Below, piece after piece: positions 27,998 to 35,993 of a stretch of 64,000 bases of DNA. This DNA is from Curvibacter sp. PD_MW3. Its GTDB lineage: Bacteria; Pseudomonadota; Gammaproteobacteria; Burkholderiales; Burkholderiaceae_C. Location of the stretch: positions 355,602-419,601 of the forward strand of contig NSIV01000002.1 in assembly GCA_002633085.1 (NCBI GenBank). The letters run 5' to 3'. The notes under the pieces were generated by a model that saw only the letters and a program-made list of their open reading frames with translations, had not been told where the DNA came from and made no database searches. The first letter of the stretch is position 1. The number at the start of each line of letters is the position of its first letter. The position numbers and the translations under genes are program-made.

Positions 27998-28450
27998 ATG
28001 GATATCCAAGCTGACCTTTCAATCCTCATTCCCGAAGCCGTAGCTTGGGCTACAGAGCACGAACAGGAAATTCGTGGCCGCGGTATTGCGCTCGTGGAAC
28101 ATGGCATCACCATGGCCCAAAGAGTCGGCGTACAACGCCCAGAACAAGTGAGAGTTCTGATCGTTCCACAGATGCCGATGCCTGCGACCACCATGAAGCT
28201 TCGCCAGGTAGCAGAAACCTTGGGCTTTCAAGAAATGGCAGGCCTCACTCTAGGCTATGGGATCTACCTCGTGCAAGGCCGCTGGGACAACACTCTGCTG
28301 TGTCACGAACTGCGGCATGTACAACAGTACGAGAGGAAAGGTGGCATTTCGTCATTTATGGGTGAGTACCTGCAGCAGGTCCTCACGCACGGCTACTACT
28401 CTGCCCCACTAGAAGTAGACGCCCGAGCCCATGAGCACCTGGCGCGCTGA
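27998..28450 (+). CDS. HELRH metallopeptidase-like protein, SOS-controlled
   Basis: This 150-residue protein contains HELRHVQQYE at residues 103-112, a zincin-type HExxH motif, and a downstream APLEVDARAHEHL (136-148) whose Glu139 could be the third zinc ligand. The N-terminal half is helical with no signal peptide, so it acts in the cytoplasm. It resembles short DUF4157-like or SprT-like zincins in the motif region only; I do not recognise the family. It is the first gene of a rightward SOS operon followed by an SRAP/HMCES gene 8 bases downstream. A protease acting on DNA-protein adducts is an attractive but unproven role. Confidence 0.65.
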   Translation: MDIQADLSILIPEAVAWATEHEQEIRGRGIALVEHGITMAQRVGVQRPEQVRVLIVPQMPMPATTMKLRQVAETLGFQEMAGLTLGYGIYLVQGRWDNTLLCHELRHVQQYERKGGISSFMGEYLQQVLTHGYYSAPLEVDARAHEHLAR

Positions 28451-28458
28451 AGTTTTAA

Positions 28459-29103
28459 ATGTGCAGCAACTATATTGCGCCGCCCACGGCTGATCACTAC
28501 CGCCGATATTTCAGCGCTGAACCTCCAGCAGGTCCTGGCGCACAACATGTCTGGCCGGGCTATGAGGCGGCATTCATTCGCGGCAGCTCTGAGGCTGGAC
28601 GACAAGCTCAGCTTGGTCGGTTCGGAATGGTCGCACCATGGGTCAAGGACCTGAAGCAGGTTCGCAGCACCTACAACGCAAGATCAGAGACCGTCTCCGA
28701 GAAGCCCAGCTTCCGGAATGCTTGGCACAAGGGGCAGCACTGCATCATCCCTGCCGTTTCATTCTTTGAGCCAGACTGGCGAACAGGAAAAGCTATCCCG
28801 ACGAGAATCGAGCGCGTCGATGGTCAACCAATGGGTATTGCCGGACTCTGGGAACATTGGACATCGCCGGATGGAGAGTTGATCTACAGCTACACGATGC
28901 TCACGATCAACGCAACCACTCATCCAGTAATGAACCAGTTTCACAAGCCCGAAGACGAAAAGCGGATGGTCGTGATCTTGCCCGAAGATCAATACGATGA
29001 CTGGATAAATGCAAAGGCATCGAACAGTATGGGTTTCTTGAGGGCATACCCCGCTGAATCCTTGCAAGCAACTTCGACGCTCGAAAATCAACAACTGTTT
29101 TGA
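28459..29103 (+). CDS. SRAP/HMCES-type abasic-site processing protein
   Basis: This 214-residue protein is a SRAP family member (like E. coli YedK). After Met removal, Cys2 would attack abasic sites in single-stranded DNA and form a protective thiazolidine crosslink. The family residues are visible: MCSNY at the start, NARSET at 73-78, a Glu in SFFEP (104) and His162 in FHKPEDEKRMVVILPE. It lies between a metallopeptidase-like gene and a nuclease gene under LexA control. SRAP genes are known to associate with SOS and translesion polymerase genes, matching this setting. Confidence 0.92.
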   Translation: MCSNYIAPPTADHYRRYFSAEPPAGPGAQHVWPGYEAAFIRGSSEAGRQAQLGRFGMVAPWVKDLKQVRSTYNARSETVSEKPSFRNAWHKGQHCIIPAVSFFEPDWRTGKAIPTRIERVDGQPMGIAGLWEHWTSPDGELIYSYTMLTINATTHPVMNQFHKPEDEKRMVVILPEDQYDDWINAKASNSMGFLRAYPAESLQATSTLENQQLF

Positions 29104-29579
29104 TGATGAGACATCTTCTCCTACTTGCTCTCATATGCATCGCTTCACTCTGCCATGCCGAGAATTTCTCAGGAAAAGTTGTCGGAATAACTGATGGCGA
29201 CACGATCACAGTTCTCGACGAACAAAAGACCGAGCAAAAAGTCAGACTCGCAGGCATTGATGCCCCAGAGAAGAATCAGGCATATGGACAGCGCTCGAAG
29301 CAAAGTCTGAGCGCTCTCATCTTCGGCAAGGTCGTAATGGTGGAGACCAATAAGAGGGATCGATACGGTCGCAATGTTGGCAAGGTTTTATTAGCAGACC
29401 AGGACGTGAACCTAGAGCAGATCCGCCGCGGGATGGCCTGGTTCTATCGTGAGTACAAACGTGAACTGACAACTTCAGACCAGCGCAAGTACGATGAGAC
29501 CGAATCGGAAGCCAAGGCAGGACAGCTAGGCTTGTGGTCGGATCTGAGTCCAACTCCCCCGTGGACTTTTAGAAAGTGA
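29103..29579 (+). CDS. Secreted thermonuclease-like (SNase) protein
   Basis: The protein has 158 residues from the ATG at 29103, overlapping the SRAP stop (TGATG); a TTG at 29100 is less likely. A signal peptide (MMRHLLLLALICIASLCHA) precedes an SNase domain with ITDGDTITV, VRLAGIDAPE (Arg, Asp and Glu of the active site) and DRYGR. It would cut nucleic acid in the periplasm or outside, which is odd for an SOS operon and could point to defence or nucleotide scavenging. It is the third gene of the rightward unit. Confidence 0.9.
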   Translation: MMRHLLLLALICIASLCHAENFSGKVVGITDGDTITVLDEQKTEQKVRLAGIDAPEKNQAYGQRSKQSLSALIFGKVVMVETNKRDRYGRNVGKVLLADQDVNLEQIRRGMAWFYREYKRELTTSDQRKYDETESEAKAGQLGLWSDLSPTPPWTFRK

Positions 29580-29627
29580 TTCAAAGAGTTCAGCTGGATA
29601 AGGTTGAGGACTCATATCTTCATAGAA

Positions 29628-30242
29628 CTATGTTCTGGCCATTGGTGAGTTTGAAGGCCCAGGAAAAAAATCACGAATGTCCGCAATAGTGATGTGACCG
29701 CGCTCTTCTGAAACATTAAACAGTGCCTCGTCAAGACCGCTAAACGACACCATTGGCGCGGCATCCATCTCCAAGTTTTCGGCCTTGCACGCTATGTTGG
29801 TGGTGTAGTAGGAGGCATGTTTCCTGCACGACAATGGTCTATCGCTGTAGACGGAACAGACATCATCAACTAGAAATGGGCAGTCTTGTCCTACAAACTT
29901 TCCCACTTCATGCTTGATGGATTTTTCGATGTTCGCAGGTTTACGGCCGGACACGCGCCCCAATAGGTCCGCCTCAAGTTTTGTGATGCTCACATTCATT
30001 CGGCAACAGTCAGAGCACCCCCGTTTGCACGCTACAAATGGGACGCGAAGTTCCGAAATCTGATCGATCAACGTATACACACGTCGAAGCTTGCTACGTG
30101 CTGATGCATTTATTTGCAACAGAGTTCGCGGCAATGCATCCTCTTCATCCAGAAGGGATTGAGGTATAGCACTTATGAAAGCTTGCCGGCGTCTCACGGC
30201 AAGCCCTTCATCATCAACGTCAGGATATTTCGGTTCTGTCAC
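29628..30242 (-). CDS. YkgJ-family cysteine-cluster protein
   Basis: This 204-residue protein (GTG start at 30242) has the cysteine pattern ACKRGCSDCCRMN (about 71-83), CPFLVDDVCSVYSDRPLSCRKHASY (about 123-147) and a later AC. This matches the YkgJ/UPF0153 family, thought to bind zinc or an iron-sulfur cluster. No membrane segment. It is convergent to the SNase gene and may have its own promoter near 30250-30300. Function unknown. Confidence 0.8.
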   Translation of the reverse strand: MTEPKYPDVDDEGLAVRRRQAFISAIPQSLLDEEDALPRTLLQINASARSKLRRVYTLIDQISELRVPFVACKRGCSDCCRMNVSITKLEADLLGRVSGRKPANIEKSIKHEVGKFVGQDCPFLVDDVCSVYSDRPLSCRKHASYYTTNIACKAENLEMDAAPMVSFSGLDEALFNVSEERGHITIADIRDFFPGPSNSPMART

Positions 30243-30391
30243 AGAAAAATACTAACAGCAGCGCATTTCAATCAACTATTTCATGCCCAGCCAATCTGTC
30301 CCTCGTTGCCGTCCAGCTGAGTGAATTTAGTACGTCACTGTACAAGAAAGTTACCAGAGATCTCACCTTGCTTCGTTGTCGAAACAGGTAC

Positions 30392-30481
30392 TCAAGCCCA
30401 GCAGACCCTCAGCTTCCAGAGAGCGGCCAAGACCAAAGCATAGAGACTGAGATAGTCAGTCAAACGCTTGTAGGCTTTGCG
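30392..30481 (-). pseudogene. Possible transposase C-terminal remnant
   Basis: Reading leftward from 30481 gives an open stretch of about 29 codons, RKAYKRLTDYLSLYALVL and so on, ending with a stop at 30392. It looks like the tail of an insertion-sequence transposase I vaguely recognise (possibly IS4-like). A stop codon lies directly upstream, so only a fragment is left. Low confidence. Confidence 0.3.
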
Positions 30482-30516
30482 CTAACATTCACTAAACCAA
30501 TGCAAAAAGGGAGTTC

Positions 30517-30807
30517 ATGAAAATTCGCACCATCCTCGCCGCCGCAGTCATGGCCGCCATTTCCTTCGCGACAATGGCTCAGGCCAATCCATTGAATCCG
30601 TATCGTCCGAATGAACCGATCGAAGTGACCAAGGCGAAAATCGCCAAAATGGATAAGCGAGCAATCTTAGCCAAAAGCGACAAGGGGGAAGATTGCAGGA
30701 CAATCTGTCTGAAGGCCGATGGCGCTGAGGAGGGGTGTGATGTCGCCTTGTCATTGAATCGATGCATCCCAAATATGGAACCACGTCGCGTGAGCACTCG
30801 TCGCTAA
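30517..30807 (+). CDS. Small predicted periplasmic protein
   Basis: This 96-residue protein has a signal peptide (MKIRTILAAAVMAAISFATMAQA) and a short mature part with four cysteines (DCRTICLKADGAEEGC and NRC). The cysteines may form disulfide bonds. An AAAGGGAG ribosome site precedes the ATG, and a strong terminator follows. I do not recognise a family. Confidence 0.65.
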   Translation: MKIRTILAAAVMAAISFATMAQANPLNPYRPNEPIEVTKAKIAKMDKRAILAKSDKGEDCRTICLKADGAEEGCDVALSLNRCIPNMEPRRVSTRR

Positions 30808-30841
30808 TAAGAAAGGCCCCTCGGGGCCTTTCTTATTTTTC
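30806..30841 (+). terminator. Rho-independent terminator
   Basis: AATAAGAAAGGCCC (30806-30819) and GGGCCTTTCTTATT (30824-30837) form a 14-base stem with a CTCG loop and a T-run. It overlaps the stop of the small periplasmic gene and could also end the convergent gene. Confidence 0.88.
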
Positions 30842-30860
30842 AATCAAGCGCACCTTCCGA

Positions 30861-31508
30861 TCAATCTCTTGACGCATCTGAAAGCAAATCGGTCAGAAAG
30901 GAAAATTCACGGCAACACACAAGATCAATTTGCTTGCGCAGTTCGTCATGCTGACTGGCATCGTGCGAGGTCAAGCATAGGTAGTAGTTCTTGCCCTCAT
31001 ACTTTGCATAGAGAAGCCATTCCCCAGTAATTGAACGATCTTCCGACAAACGCCGAAGATTCCCTAGCACTGCGTCATCTACCAGAGCACCAACCATGTC
31101 TGGTGTGATATATCGTTCCTCCCCCAAACGTTCAGCTTCCTGGATCTGTTGCTCTAGGTATGGCATGCCATATTTGTGCAAGGATCTCCTAAGATTTTTT
31201 GCCAATGACCCTAACCCATCCTGTAAATGGTGTTTGTGCCACAGCCCTTTCAGAGGTGGATGTCGATTTTGAATGGGTGGCTTTAGCCTACTCGGCGCTC
31301 CAACTCCTTCCAAAGCCTCAATCTCACGAATGACTTTTGCCGGGTTGAGTCGACCTGCTAAATGCCCTCCAAACAACCCCAAAGAAAGCAATAGGCTGTA
31401 ACGTCCTGGAGCTGCTCGTTCAAGTCCAATCGCTTTTACAAAGGTCGCCAACTCAGCAGACATATCCTCGCCAGTTGGCGACACAAGAACTACCTTCTCC
31501 CCTGTCAT
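30861..31508 (-). CDS. Hypothetical protein beside the ApeA-like gene
   Basis: This 215-residue protein has no membrane segment. It starts MTGEKVVLVSPTG with a strong GGAGGA site upstream. Notable parts are LKGLWHKHHL (about 87-96) and TGEWLLYAKYEGKNYYLCLTSHD near 160-182, a beta-rich segment I have seen in unannotated bacterial proteins. Position 110 bases downstream of an ApeA-like HEPN gene suggests they may be used together. No function can be assigned. Confidence 0.55.
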   Translation of the reverse strand: MTGEKVVLVSPTGEDMSAELATFVKAIGLERAAPGRYSLLLSLGLFGGHLAGRLNPAKVIREIEALEGVGAPSRLKPPIQNRHPPLKGLWHKHHLQDGLGSLAKNLRRSLHKYGMPYLEQQIQEAERLGEERYITPDMVGALVDDAVLGNLRRLSEDRSITGEWLLYAKYEGKNYYLCLTSHDASQHDELRKQIDLVCCREFSFLTDLLSDASRD

Positions 31509-31618
31509 GGATCCTCCTTCAACCGAGAACCAAATTAGAAAATCCTTTTTTTAATGACGCTTAAAAAATAGACTATCAACTCAAGAAGCTCAACCTCCGA
31601 AGCTTCTCGACATTCGTC

Positions 31619-33094
31619 CTATTTCGCCAAGGCCCTCCGAAGCGCGGCCAAACTCGCATCGTATTCGCTCCGAAATCTTGCGAAACTATGCCCCCAGCCA
31701 TGCATCTCCAAGTTCCAACGTTGCGCATCCCATCCAGACTCAATGAGATCAGAAGTCGCGAAGATGAACTCAAGTGCGTTCGTAAAAAATGGTACTAAGG
31801 GATCCATCTTCGAGTAGTCAAAGTTCCCCGAACTCCCGTGGACAAAATAATTTCGGCACTTAACGGCAGTGCTTGCAACCAAATCCAAATCTGGGAATCG
31901 CCCTCCTAGCTTTGATGCAACGATTGAAACCCGATAGTTAACTTTTTTTGGGAGAGATGGTTTACCGAGGCGCTTAAGCGATGACAACGCACTGTCTCGA
32001 TCAATTCCGCGTGCGTGCTTGCTGAACAAATCAACACATGCATCCCTAGTAGCGGCCAAATCCTTCGGTAGTTCGTTGACCAAGGGAATCGCGTCAATCG
32101 GGAGAATGTCGAACATGTTCGCTGCCGCAACGAGTCGGTCGGGACCGTACTTGTTTTCCTGACGAATGCATTCCAAGTACCGTGACCGAGCTACTCTCCA
32201 ACCGCTATGTCGGCTGATCCAGTCGGTGAGTACCGAATCAAACTCCGCATAACGACGAATCGGGTCCAACGGAACATCTCCTGGGTGAGGTTTGTTCTTC
32301 TCAATCTCACCCTCGGCTCCCCAGGAAAGACTGGGATGAATCGCGAGCGACTGCGTTATATCGTCGTTTACTTCAGTCGTGGTGACGTGGACATGCTCAA
32401 TAGATTGAACACGCCCCGCAACAACAGACAAGAAGTTAGCGACGTCGTACATCCGACCGACTGCTTCATCAAAGACAATTGGACTCTCTGGATCAATTGA
32501 CACAACGATCCGGTTCTTCATGAAAATGCCAGTCGGCCCTCCCATGCTGTAACTAGGACAATGGTGTACCGAAACTTTCCCGATTGCCGTGGACACCTCC
32601 GCGATGCAATCCTTTCCGGTGAAGTACAGCACTTGCGGCCTCTCTCCCGCCTCGACAGGTCGTATCCGGCGTCGCTCTTGAAGAACAGTGTCAATAATTG
32701 ACTTAGCGTCGACAACACTGCTGAATGCATCAAAATCGTAAAAAAGCGTCGTCAGGTCACTCGTTGTGAATTGAATTGAACTGATGTGCGCCTGGTCGGG
32801 CTTTATGTAGCTTCTACCAATGGCTACATAGTGCGGAAAGACGGATGCATGGTATCGACTATCTTCGCCATTGATTCCTGTCACTCCAGAACCATGGGAG
32901 ATGCAATCCAAGAGGGTGACCCTCTCCCCGGTGTATGAAGTTCCTTCGATACAAGTAGCTCCATCCACACTCGTTAATACTTCATCAGAATGCAATTGCA
33001 AAATTGTATTCGGCCCCTCTATCCGCAGATCTCCTACCGCCGCCTTACCGTTAGGAAGAATGTAGGAACCAAGATATTGGATAGGTTGTTTCAT
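31619..33094 (-). CDS. ApeA-like HEPN-domain anti-phage protein
   Basis: This 491-residue protein has an N-terminal beta-rich region (GDLRIEGPNTILQLHSDE, YHASVFPHYVAIG) that matches my memory of the ApeA N-terminal domain. It ends with a helical HEPN domain carrying CRNYFVHG, the Rx4H ribonuclease motif (Arg414, His419). ApeA is a single-gene abortive-infection system in which HEPN cleaves RNA after phage sensing. Placement in an island with a Gabija pair agrees with a defence role. Length is somewhat shorter than the best-known ApeA, and homology rests on motif reading. Confidence 0.7.
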   Translation of the reverse strand: MKQPIQYLGSYILPNGKAAVGDLRIEGPNTILQLHSDEVLTSVDGATCIEGTSYTGERVTLLDCISHGSGVTGINGEDSRYHASVFPHYVAIGRSYIKPDQAHISSIQFTTSDLTTLFYDFDAFSSVVDAKSIIDTVLQERRRIRPVEAGERPQVLYFTGKDCIAEVSTAIGKVSVHHCPSYSMGGPTGIFMKNRIVVSIDPESPIVFDEAVGRMYDVANFLSVVAGRVQSIEHVHVTTTEVNDDITQSLAIHPSLSWGAEGEIEKNKPHPGDVPLDPIRRYAEFDSVLTDWISRHSGWRVARSRYLECIRQENKYGPDRLVAAANMFDILPIDAIPLVNELPKDLAATRDACVDLFSKHARGIDRDSALSSLKRLGKPSLPKKVNYRVSIVASKLGGRFPDLDLVASTAVKCRNYFVHGSSGNFDYSKMDPLVPFFTNALEFIFATSDLIESGWDAQRWNLEMHGWGHSFARFRSEYDASLAALRRALAK

Positions 33095-33249
33095 ATCATC
33101 GCCGAGCTGCTTGCATAGACCAGGTTGGTCATTCTATAAAGGTACCCGGAAAATCAACAGCCAGCGCAACTGGCGGCATAGTTGCACATGTTCCTCTTGC
33201 TCATCGGCATAGCATTGGAACCTTTCGAGGCCCTACGCTGACGATTCAT

Positions 33250-33615
33250 TTATCGCAACCAGACCTCATCCATCAACCGACCGAAGATCCAACTCCATAT
33301 CTGATTCACGACCTTAAAGATCGGATAGCCCAGCATCAGGCCAATCCAAAGCCAGAGCTGGCTGATGTGGCGAAATTCGGATGGCGCAGTGTCGTGTACC
33401 CATATCTGCCACAGGACAGTAGGGATGATCCCGAGCCAGACGATCAACACCCCACCAGGACCACACAACCACAGACCAAGGCGGAAAAGGTGTTGCCCGC
33501 CTGTGTATTGGTCTCCCCGTCTCCCCCTGCGCGCGCCGCACTCAGCGCAGACCGTCGCGCCAGCCGCGAGCTCGGTCTTGCAAAACGGGCACAAATCTAT
33601 CTCAATCTTTTCCAT
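33250..33615 (-). CDS. Small membrane protein with zinc ribbon
   Basis: This 121-residue protein starts with a four-cysteine ribbon (CPFCKTE, VCAECGAR; residues 9-28) and has two hydrophobic segments (about 46-70 and 88-110). A strong AAGGAG site precedes the ATG. It is the last gene of the leftward unit that includes the DotA/TraY homologue and follows a conspicuous hairpin. It could be an assembly or exclusion partner; this is a guess from context. Confidence 0.6.
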   Translation of the reverse strand: MEKIEIDLCPFCKTELAAGATVCAECGARRGRRGDQYTGGQHLFRLGLWLCGPGGVLIVWLGIIPTVLWQIWVHDTAPSEFRHISQLWLWIGLMLGYPIFKVVNQIWSWIFGRLMDEVWLR

Positions 33616-33647
33616 TTCTTAGCTCCTTCAATCGGTCGGTCCGTCCG

Positions 33648-33681
33648 CATGCACACCAGTAGCTCGCTGCTGGTGTGCATG
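33648..33681. other. Perfect 12-base hairpin
   Basis: CATGCACACCAG (33648-33659) and CTGGTGTGCATG (33670-33681) form a strong stem with a ten-base loop between two membrane-protein genes. There is no T-run, so it may act at the RNA level (stability or translation control) rather than as a terminator. Confidence 0.55.
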
Positions 33682-33690
33682 TCAATCGGC

Positions 33691-34191
33691 TCAAGTGAAA
33701 AGGAAACGCCAAAACTCAGGCCGACCCATGAACTCTCGAATTGAGATGAAGCTTCGGTTGTAGATCTGATAGTCCCAGTGCGCATGCTTGATCGCAGCCA
33801 CAGCAAACACCTGGCTGCCCAGCAAAAGCGCCGGCGCGACGATATAAATCGTCCACGCAGGCGACACGGCAAGCTGCCAAATCGCAGCCGCCGGCAGGAT
33901 TACGGCGAGCGACAAATAGATGAACTTCGCGATTCGGATCTTTCCAGATTGGATAGCTAGCCGGCGCTCATCCCAGCCGCCTTCGCCGTAATGCTTCTCG
34001 AATCGCTCCTCCGGAGTGAGCCTTGCCGACTCTTGATCGCCGGGCGCGCGTTGGCGTGCCATGCTTTCTCGAAACGCTTTAATTCGTTCGGCTGTACGGC
34101 CGACTGAGCCTTTGACATCTTGACTCTGTCTCCGCAGGGTCGGCAAAGGGGTCAAGCTACGCAAGATAAAACGTCCAACAATTTTGATCAT
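33691..34191 (-). CDS. Hypothetical membrane protein, possibly TraX-like
   Basis: This 166-residue protein has a charged N-terminal half (residues 1-85, helical) and two membrane segments at about 92-112 and 116-136, ending with a YNRSFISIREFMG region. It sits downstream of the DotA/TraY homologue, where IncI-type plasmids carry TraX and exclusion genes in the same neighbourhood. I cannot show homology by sequence reading. Role inferred from context only. Confidence 0.5.
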   Translation of the reverse strand: MIKIVGRFILRSLTPLPTLRRQSQDVKGSVGRTAERIKAFRESMARQRAPGDQESARLTPEERFEKHYGEGGWDERRLAIQSGKIRIAKFIYLSLAVILPAAAIWQLAVSPAWTIYIVAPALLLGSQVFAVAAIKHAHWDYQIYNRSFISIREFMGRPEFWRFLFT

Positions 34192-34217
34192 GATTTCTCT
34201 TTCGAATAGTGGAGTGG

Positions 34218-34520
34218 TTAAACAGTTCTTCCAGTCAACGCCTGAATCTCGCGCAAAACTGACGCTTTGCCCTGGTAGAAGGATTTGAGGTGAGCCAGAG
34301 GTGCTGTGTCTGCCAGAAGCTCACAAACCGCGGGGTCGAACAGTGCCTCTGTGGATTCGTCGGCAAATTGGGACCATGTTGGGGCCATCGCTCGGGCTTC
34401 GTCCACGTAGTCCTGATGCTCTCTGAAAAGGCGCTCGCTTCGCGCACGCGCTGCAGCGAGTTGCTCGTCATCAGTCATGGGCCGAACTGTGCCGGCGGAG
34501 ATGGTGTTCTTTTCGATCAT
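34218..34520 (-). CDS. Hypothetical small protein in the transfer unit
   Basis: The frame has 100 residues from the ATG at 34520, which has an AGGAGA ribosome site; a longer frame to 34658 overlaps the upstream gene. The product is acidic and helical (DDEQLAAARARSERLFREHQDYVDEA) with no membrane segment. No family recognised. It lies between two leftward genes with gaps of 40 and 26 bases, so it is probably in the same operon. Confidence 0.55.
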   Translation of the reverse strand: MIEKNTISAGTVRPMTDDEQLAAARARSERLFREHQDYVDEARAMAPTWSQFADESTEALFDPAVCELLADTAPLAHLKSFYQGKASVLREIQALTGRTV

Positions 34521-34560
34521 TGGTTTTCTCCTGGTGGTGGTTTCTGGTCGATTAGATTGC

Positions 34561-35244
34561 TCACGTATTAGCAATTGCTTTATTGATCGCGCTTGCGACC
34601 TGACTGCGCCAGGCCTTCCACGCTTGGAAATCCTCAAGGCCCCAGTACGCGCAAGCACGGCCCTGACCGCTATACCTGAAGTGAGAAATGGTGCCTTTGG
34701 GGGCTACGCCGCTGAGCCGCACGGCCAGGCGTTGCCTGGCGTTGAGCTTCACGAGCTCGCGGTCTGGCTCGTAAAGACCGCGTTCAGATCTCTCGCTCCC
34801 GTTGCAGTCCGTCGCGTCTTTAATCGAGGCGACCCACGTTCTGCCGTCGCGGCCGTCGAACTCAGAAAGCAGCGAGAGTTCCGCCTCGGCTGCTGCCTCG
34901 CTTTGGAACCACAGATCACCAGGCCGCTCGGTGATGTACTTGTCGATTGCAGCCAGTTTCGCTTGAGCGTTGGCCAGGCATTTCCGCTTCTGCTCGGCTT
35001 CGAGCGGCTTGATGGCCCAGACGATCGTCATCTCGAACTCATCCAGGACGCTGGCCGCAGCCCGCAGCGCCAGCACATGCTCTGGCTGAAGCACGTCTTC
35101 AAACCCGGACCCCAGGAGAGTCTTGAGCGCCGTACGCGTGCGGCGCACGCCGGCGAGGTCGTTGCGAGCGCGCTTGCTGCCCTCTCGCGCGAAAGCCCAG
35201 TCACTGGTGTATTTTTCGAAGAGGTTTTTTTGATTCAGTTTCAT
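34561..35244 (-). CDS. Hypothetical protein in the transfer unit, 227 aa
   Basis: This protein is rich in Ala, Arg and Glu, mostly helical, with no signal peptide. The C-terminal part has a GRACAYWGLEDFQAWKAW segment. I do not recognise it. It follows the unusual 750-base structured gap downstream of the DotA/TraY gene and probably starts a second translational block of the transfer operon, or has its own promoter near 35300. Confidence 0.55.
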   Translation of the reverse strand: MKLNQKNLFEKYTSDWAFAREGSKRARNDLAGVRRTRTALKTLLGSGFEDVLQPEHVLALRAAASVLDEFEMTIVWAIKPLEAEQKRKCLANAQAKLAAIDKYITERPGDLWFQSEAAAEAELSLLSEFDGRDGRTWVASIKDATDCNGSERSERGLYEPDRELVKLNARQRLAVRLSGVAPKGTISHFRYSGQGRACAYWGLEDFQAWKAWRSQVASAINKAIANT

Positions 35245-35993
35245 TTCTCTCTGCCTTTCTGCGGCTCTGCCGCTTTGCCTTGGTTTTCAGTCAGTGCCAG
35301 TGGCGCTGCCTGGGTCTTCGAACTCTTCTCTCCGTTTACCGGGCCCCTAGATTCCGAGCCCCCTCGTCTTCTGTCTTCCTGGCCGCTTGTCTCCGGCCTG
35401 TTCACCGTTCCCCTGAGTTCGTCGCCCTGGTGAACTTGCAGGACCGCGCATTAGCGGCGGTGTCAATGGCCAGGCCGGAGCAGACCGGAAGCCGCAGCCC
35501 GAAGCGCAGCGAAGGGACCGGGTGAGGACTGCGAGGACCTGGGCGAAGCGGACCATTGATGCCGACGCGCGCGGGACTAAAGTCACCAGAAATAGGCGGC
35601 GAACTCAGGGGAACGGTGAACTGGCTTGCGGCCAGGAGGACGGCGCGCGCCGAGCGCCACTTGCTGCAGCCACTGGCCAACGGCCAGGGCGCAGCACTGA
35701 CTAACGGCTGTTGCGAAGGCCGCGAGCGGCTTTCGCTGTACCCGATGGGATGGCATGCGCCGGGAAGTGTCCGCAACGGACGTTTCCCAAGAGCGCGCCA
35801 GGGAGCGGGAGTCGGCCTCCGGCCGATGGAGACGCGCAGCGGCTCCACCCGAAGGGCAAGAGCCCGGCCAGCCGCTTGCGGCTGGGGCGCCCGGTGTCTG
35901 GAAGAGAAATCAAAGGTACACATTACCAAGTTACACGAGAAAATTTAGTGCGCAAGAGGCGACCGGGAAATTTCATCGCCAACCTCCAGTCCC
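35245..35993. other. Structured non-coding gap inside the transfer region
   Basis: No gene is supported in this 749-base stretch, although the mobilization genes upstream of it overlap by 4 bases. It contains an imperfect inverted repeat with ~100-base arms (about 35374-35472 and 35548-35641, nearly identical over 25 bases at 35401-35425 and 35596-35620). Further hairpins occur at about 35717-35734, 35761-35789 and 35867-35884. It is GC-rich compared with its neighbours. It could be a structured RNA, a transfer or replication site, or a decayed mobile repeat. Confidence 0.55.
35401..35620. repeat. Long inverted repeat in the gap
   Basis: The 25-base arms (35401-35425 and 35596-35620) match at 24 positions. 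Similarity extends outward to GTCTTCCTGGCCGC and GCGGCCAGGAGGAC, and inward through CTGGTGA and CATTGA words, giving about 100-base imperfect arms around a 75-base centre. Confidence 0.7.

Noticed and set aside
35402..35929. 175-codon minus-strand frame in the structured gap
   Set aside because: The translation is Pro/Arg/Ser-rich and follows the hairpins; no ribosome site and no recognisable domain.
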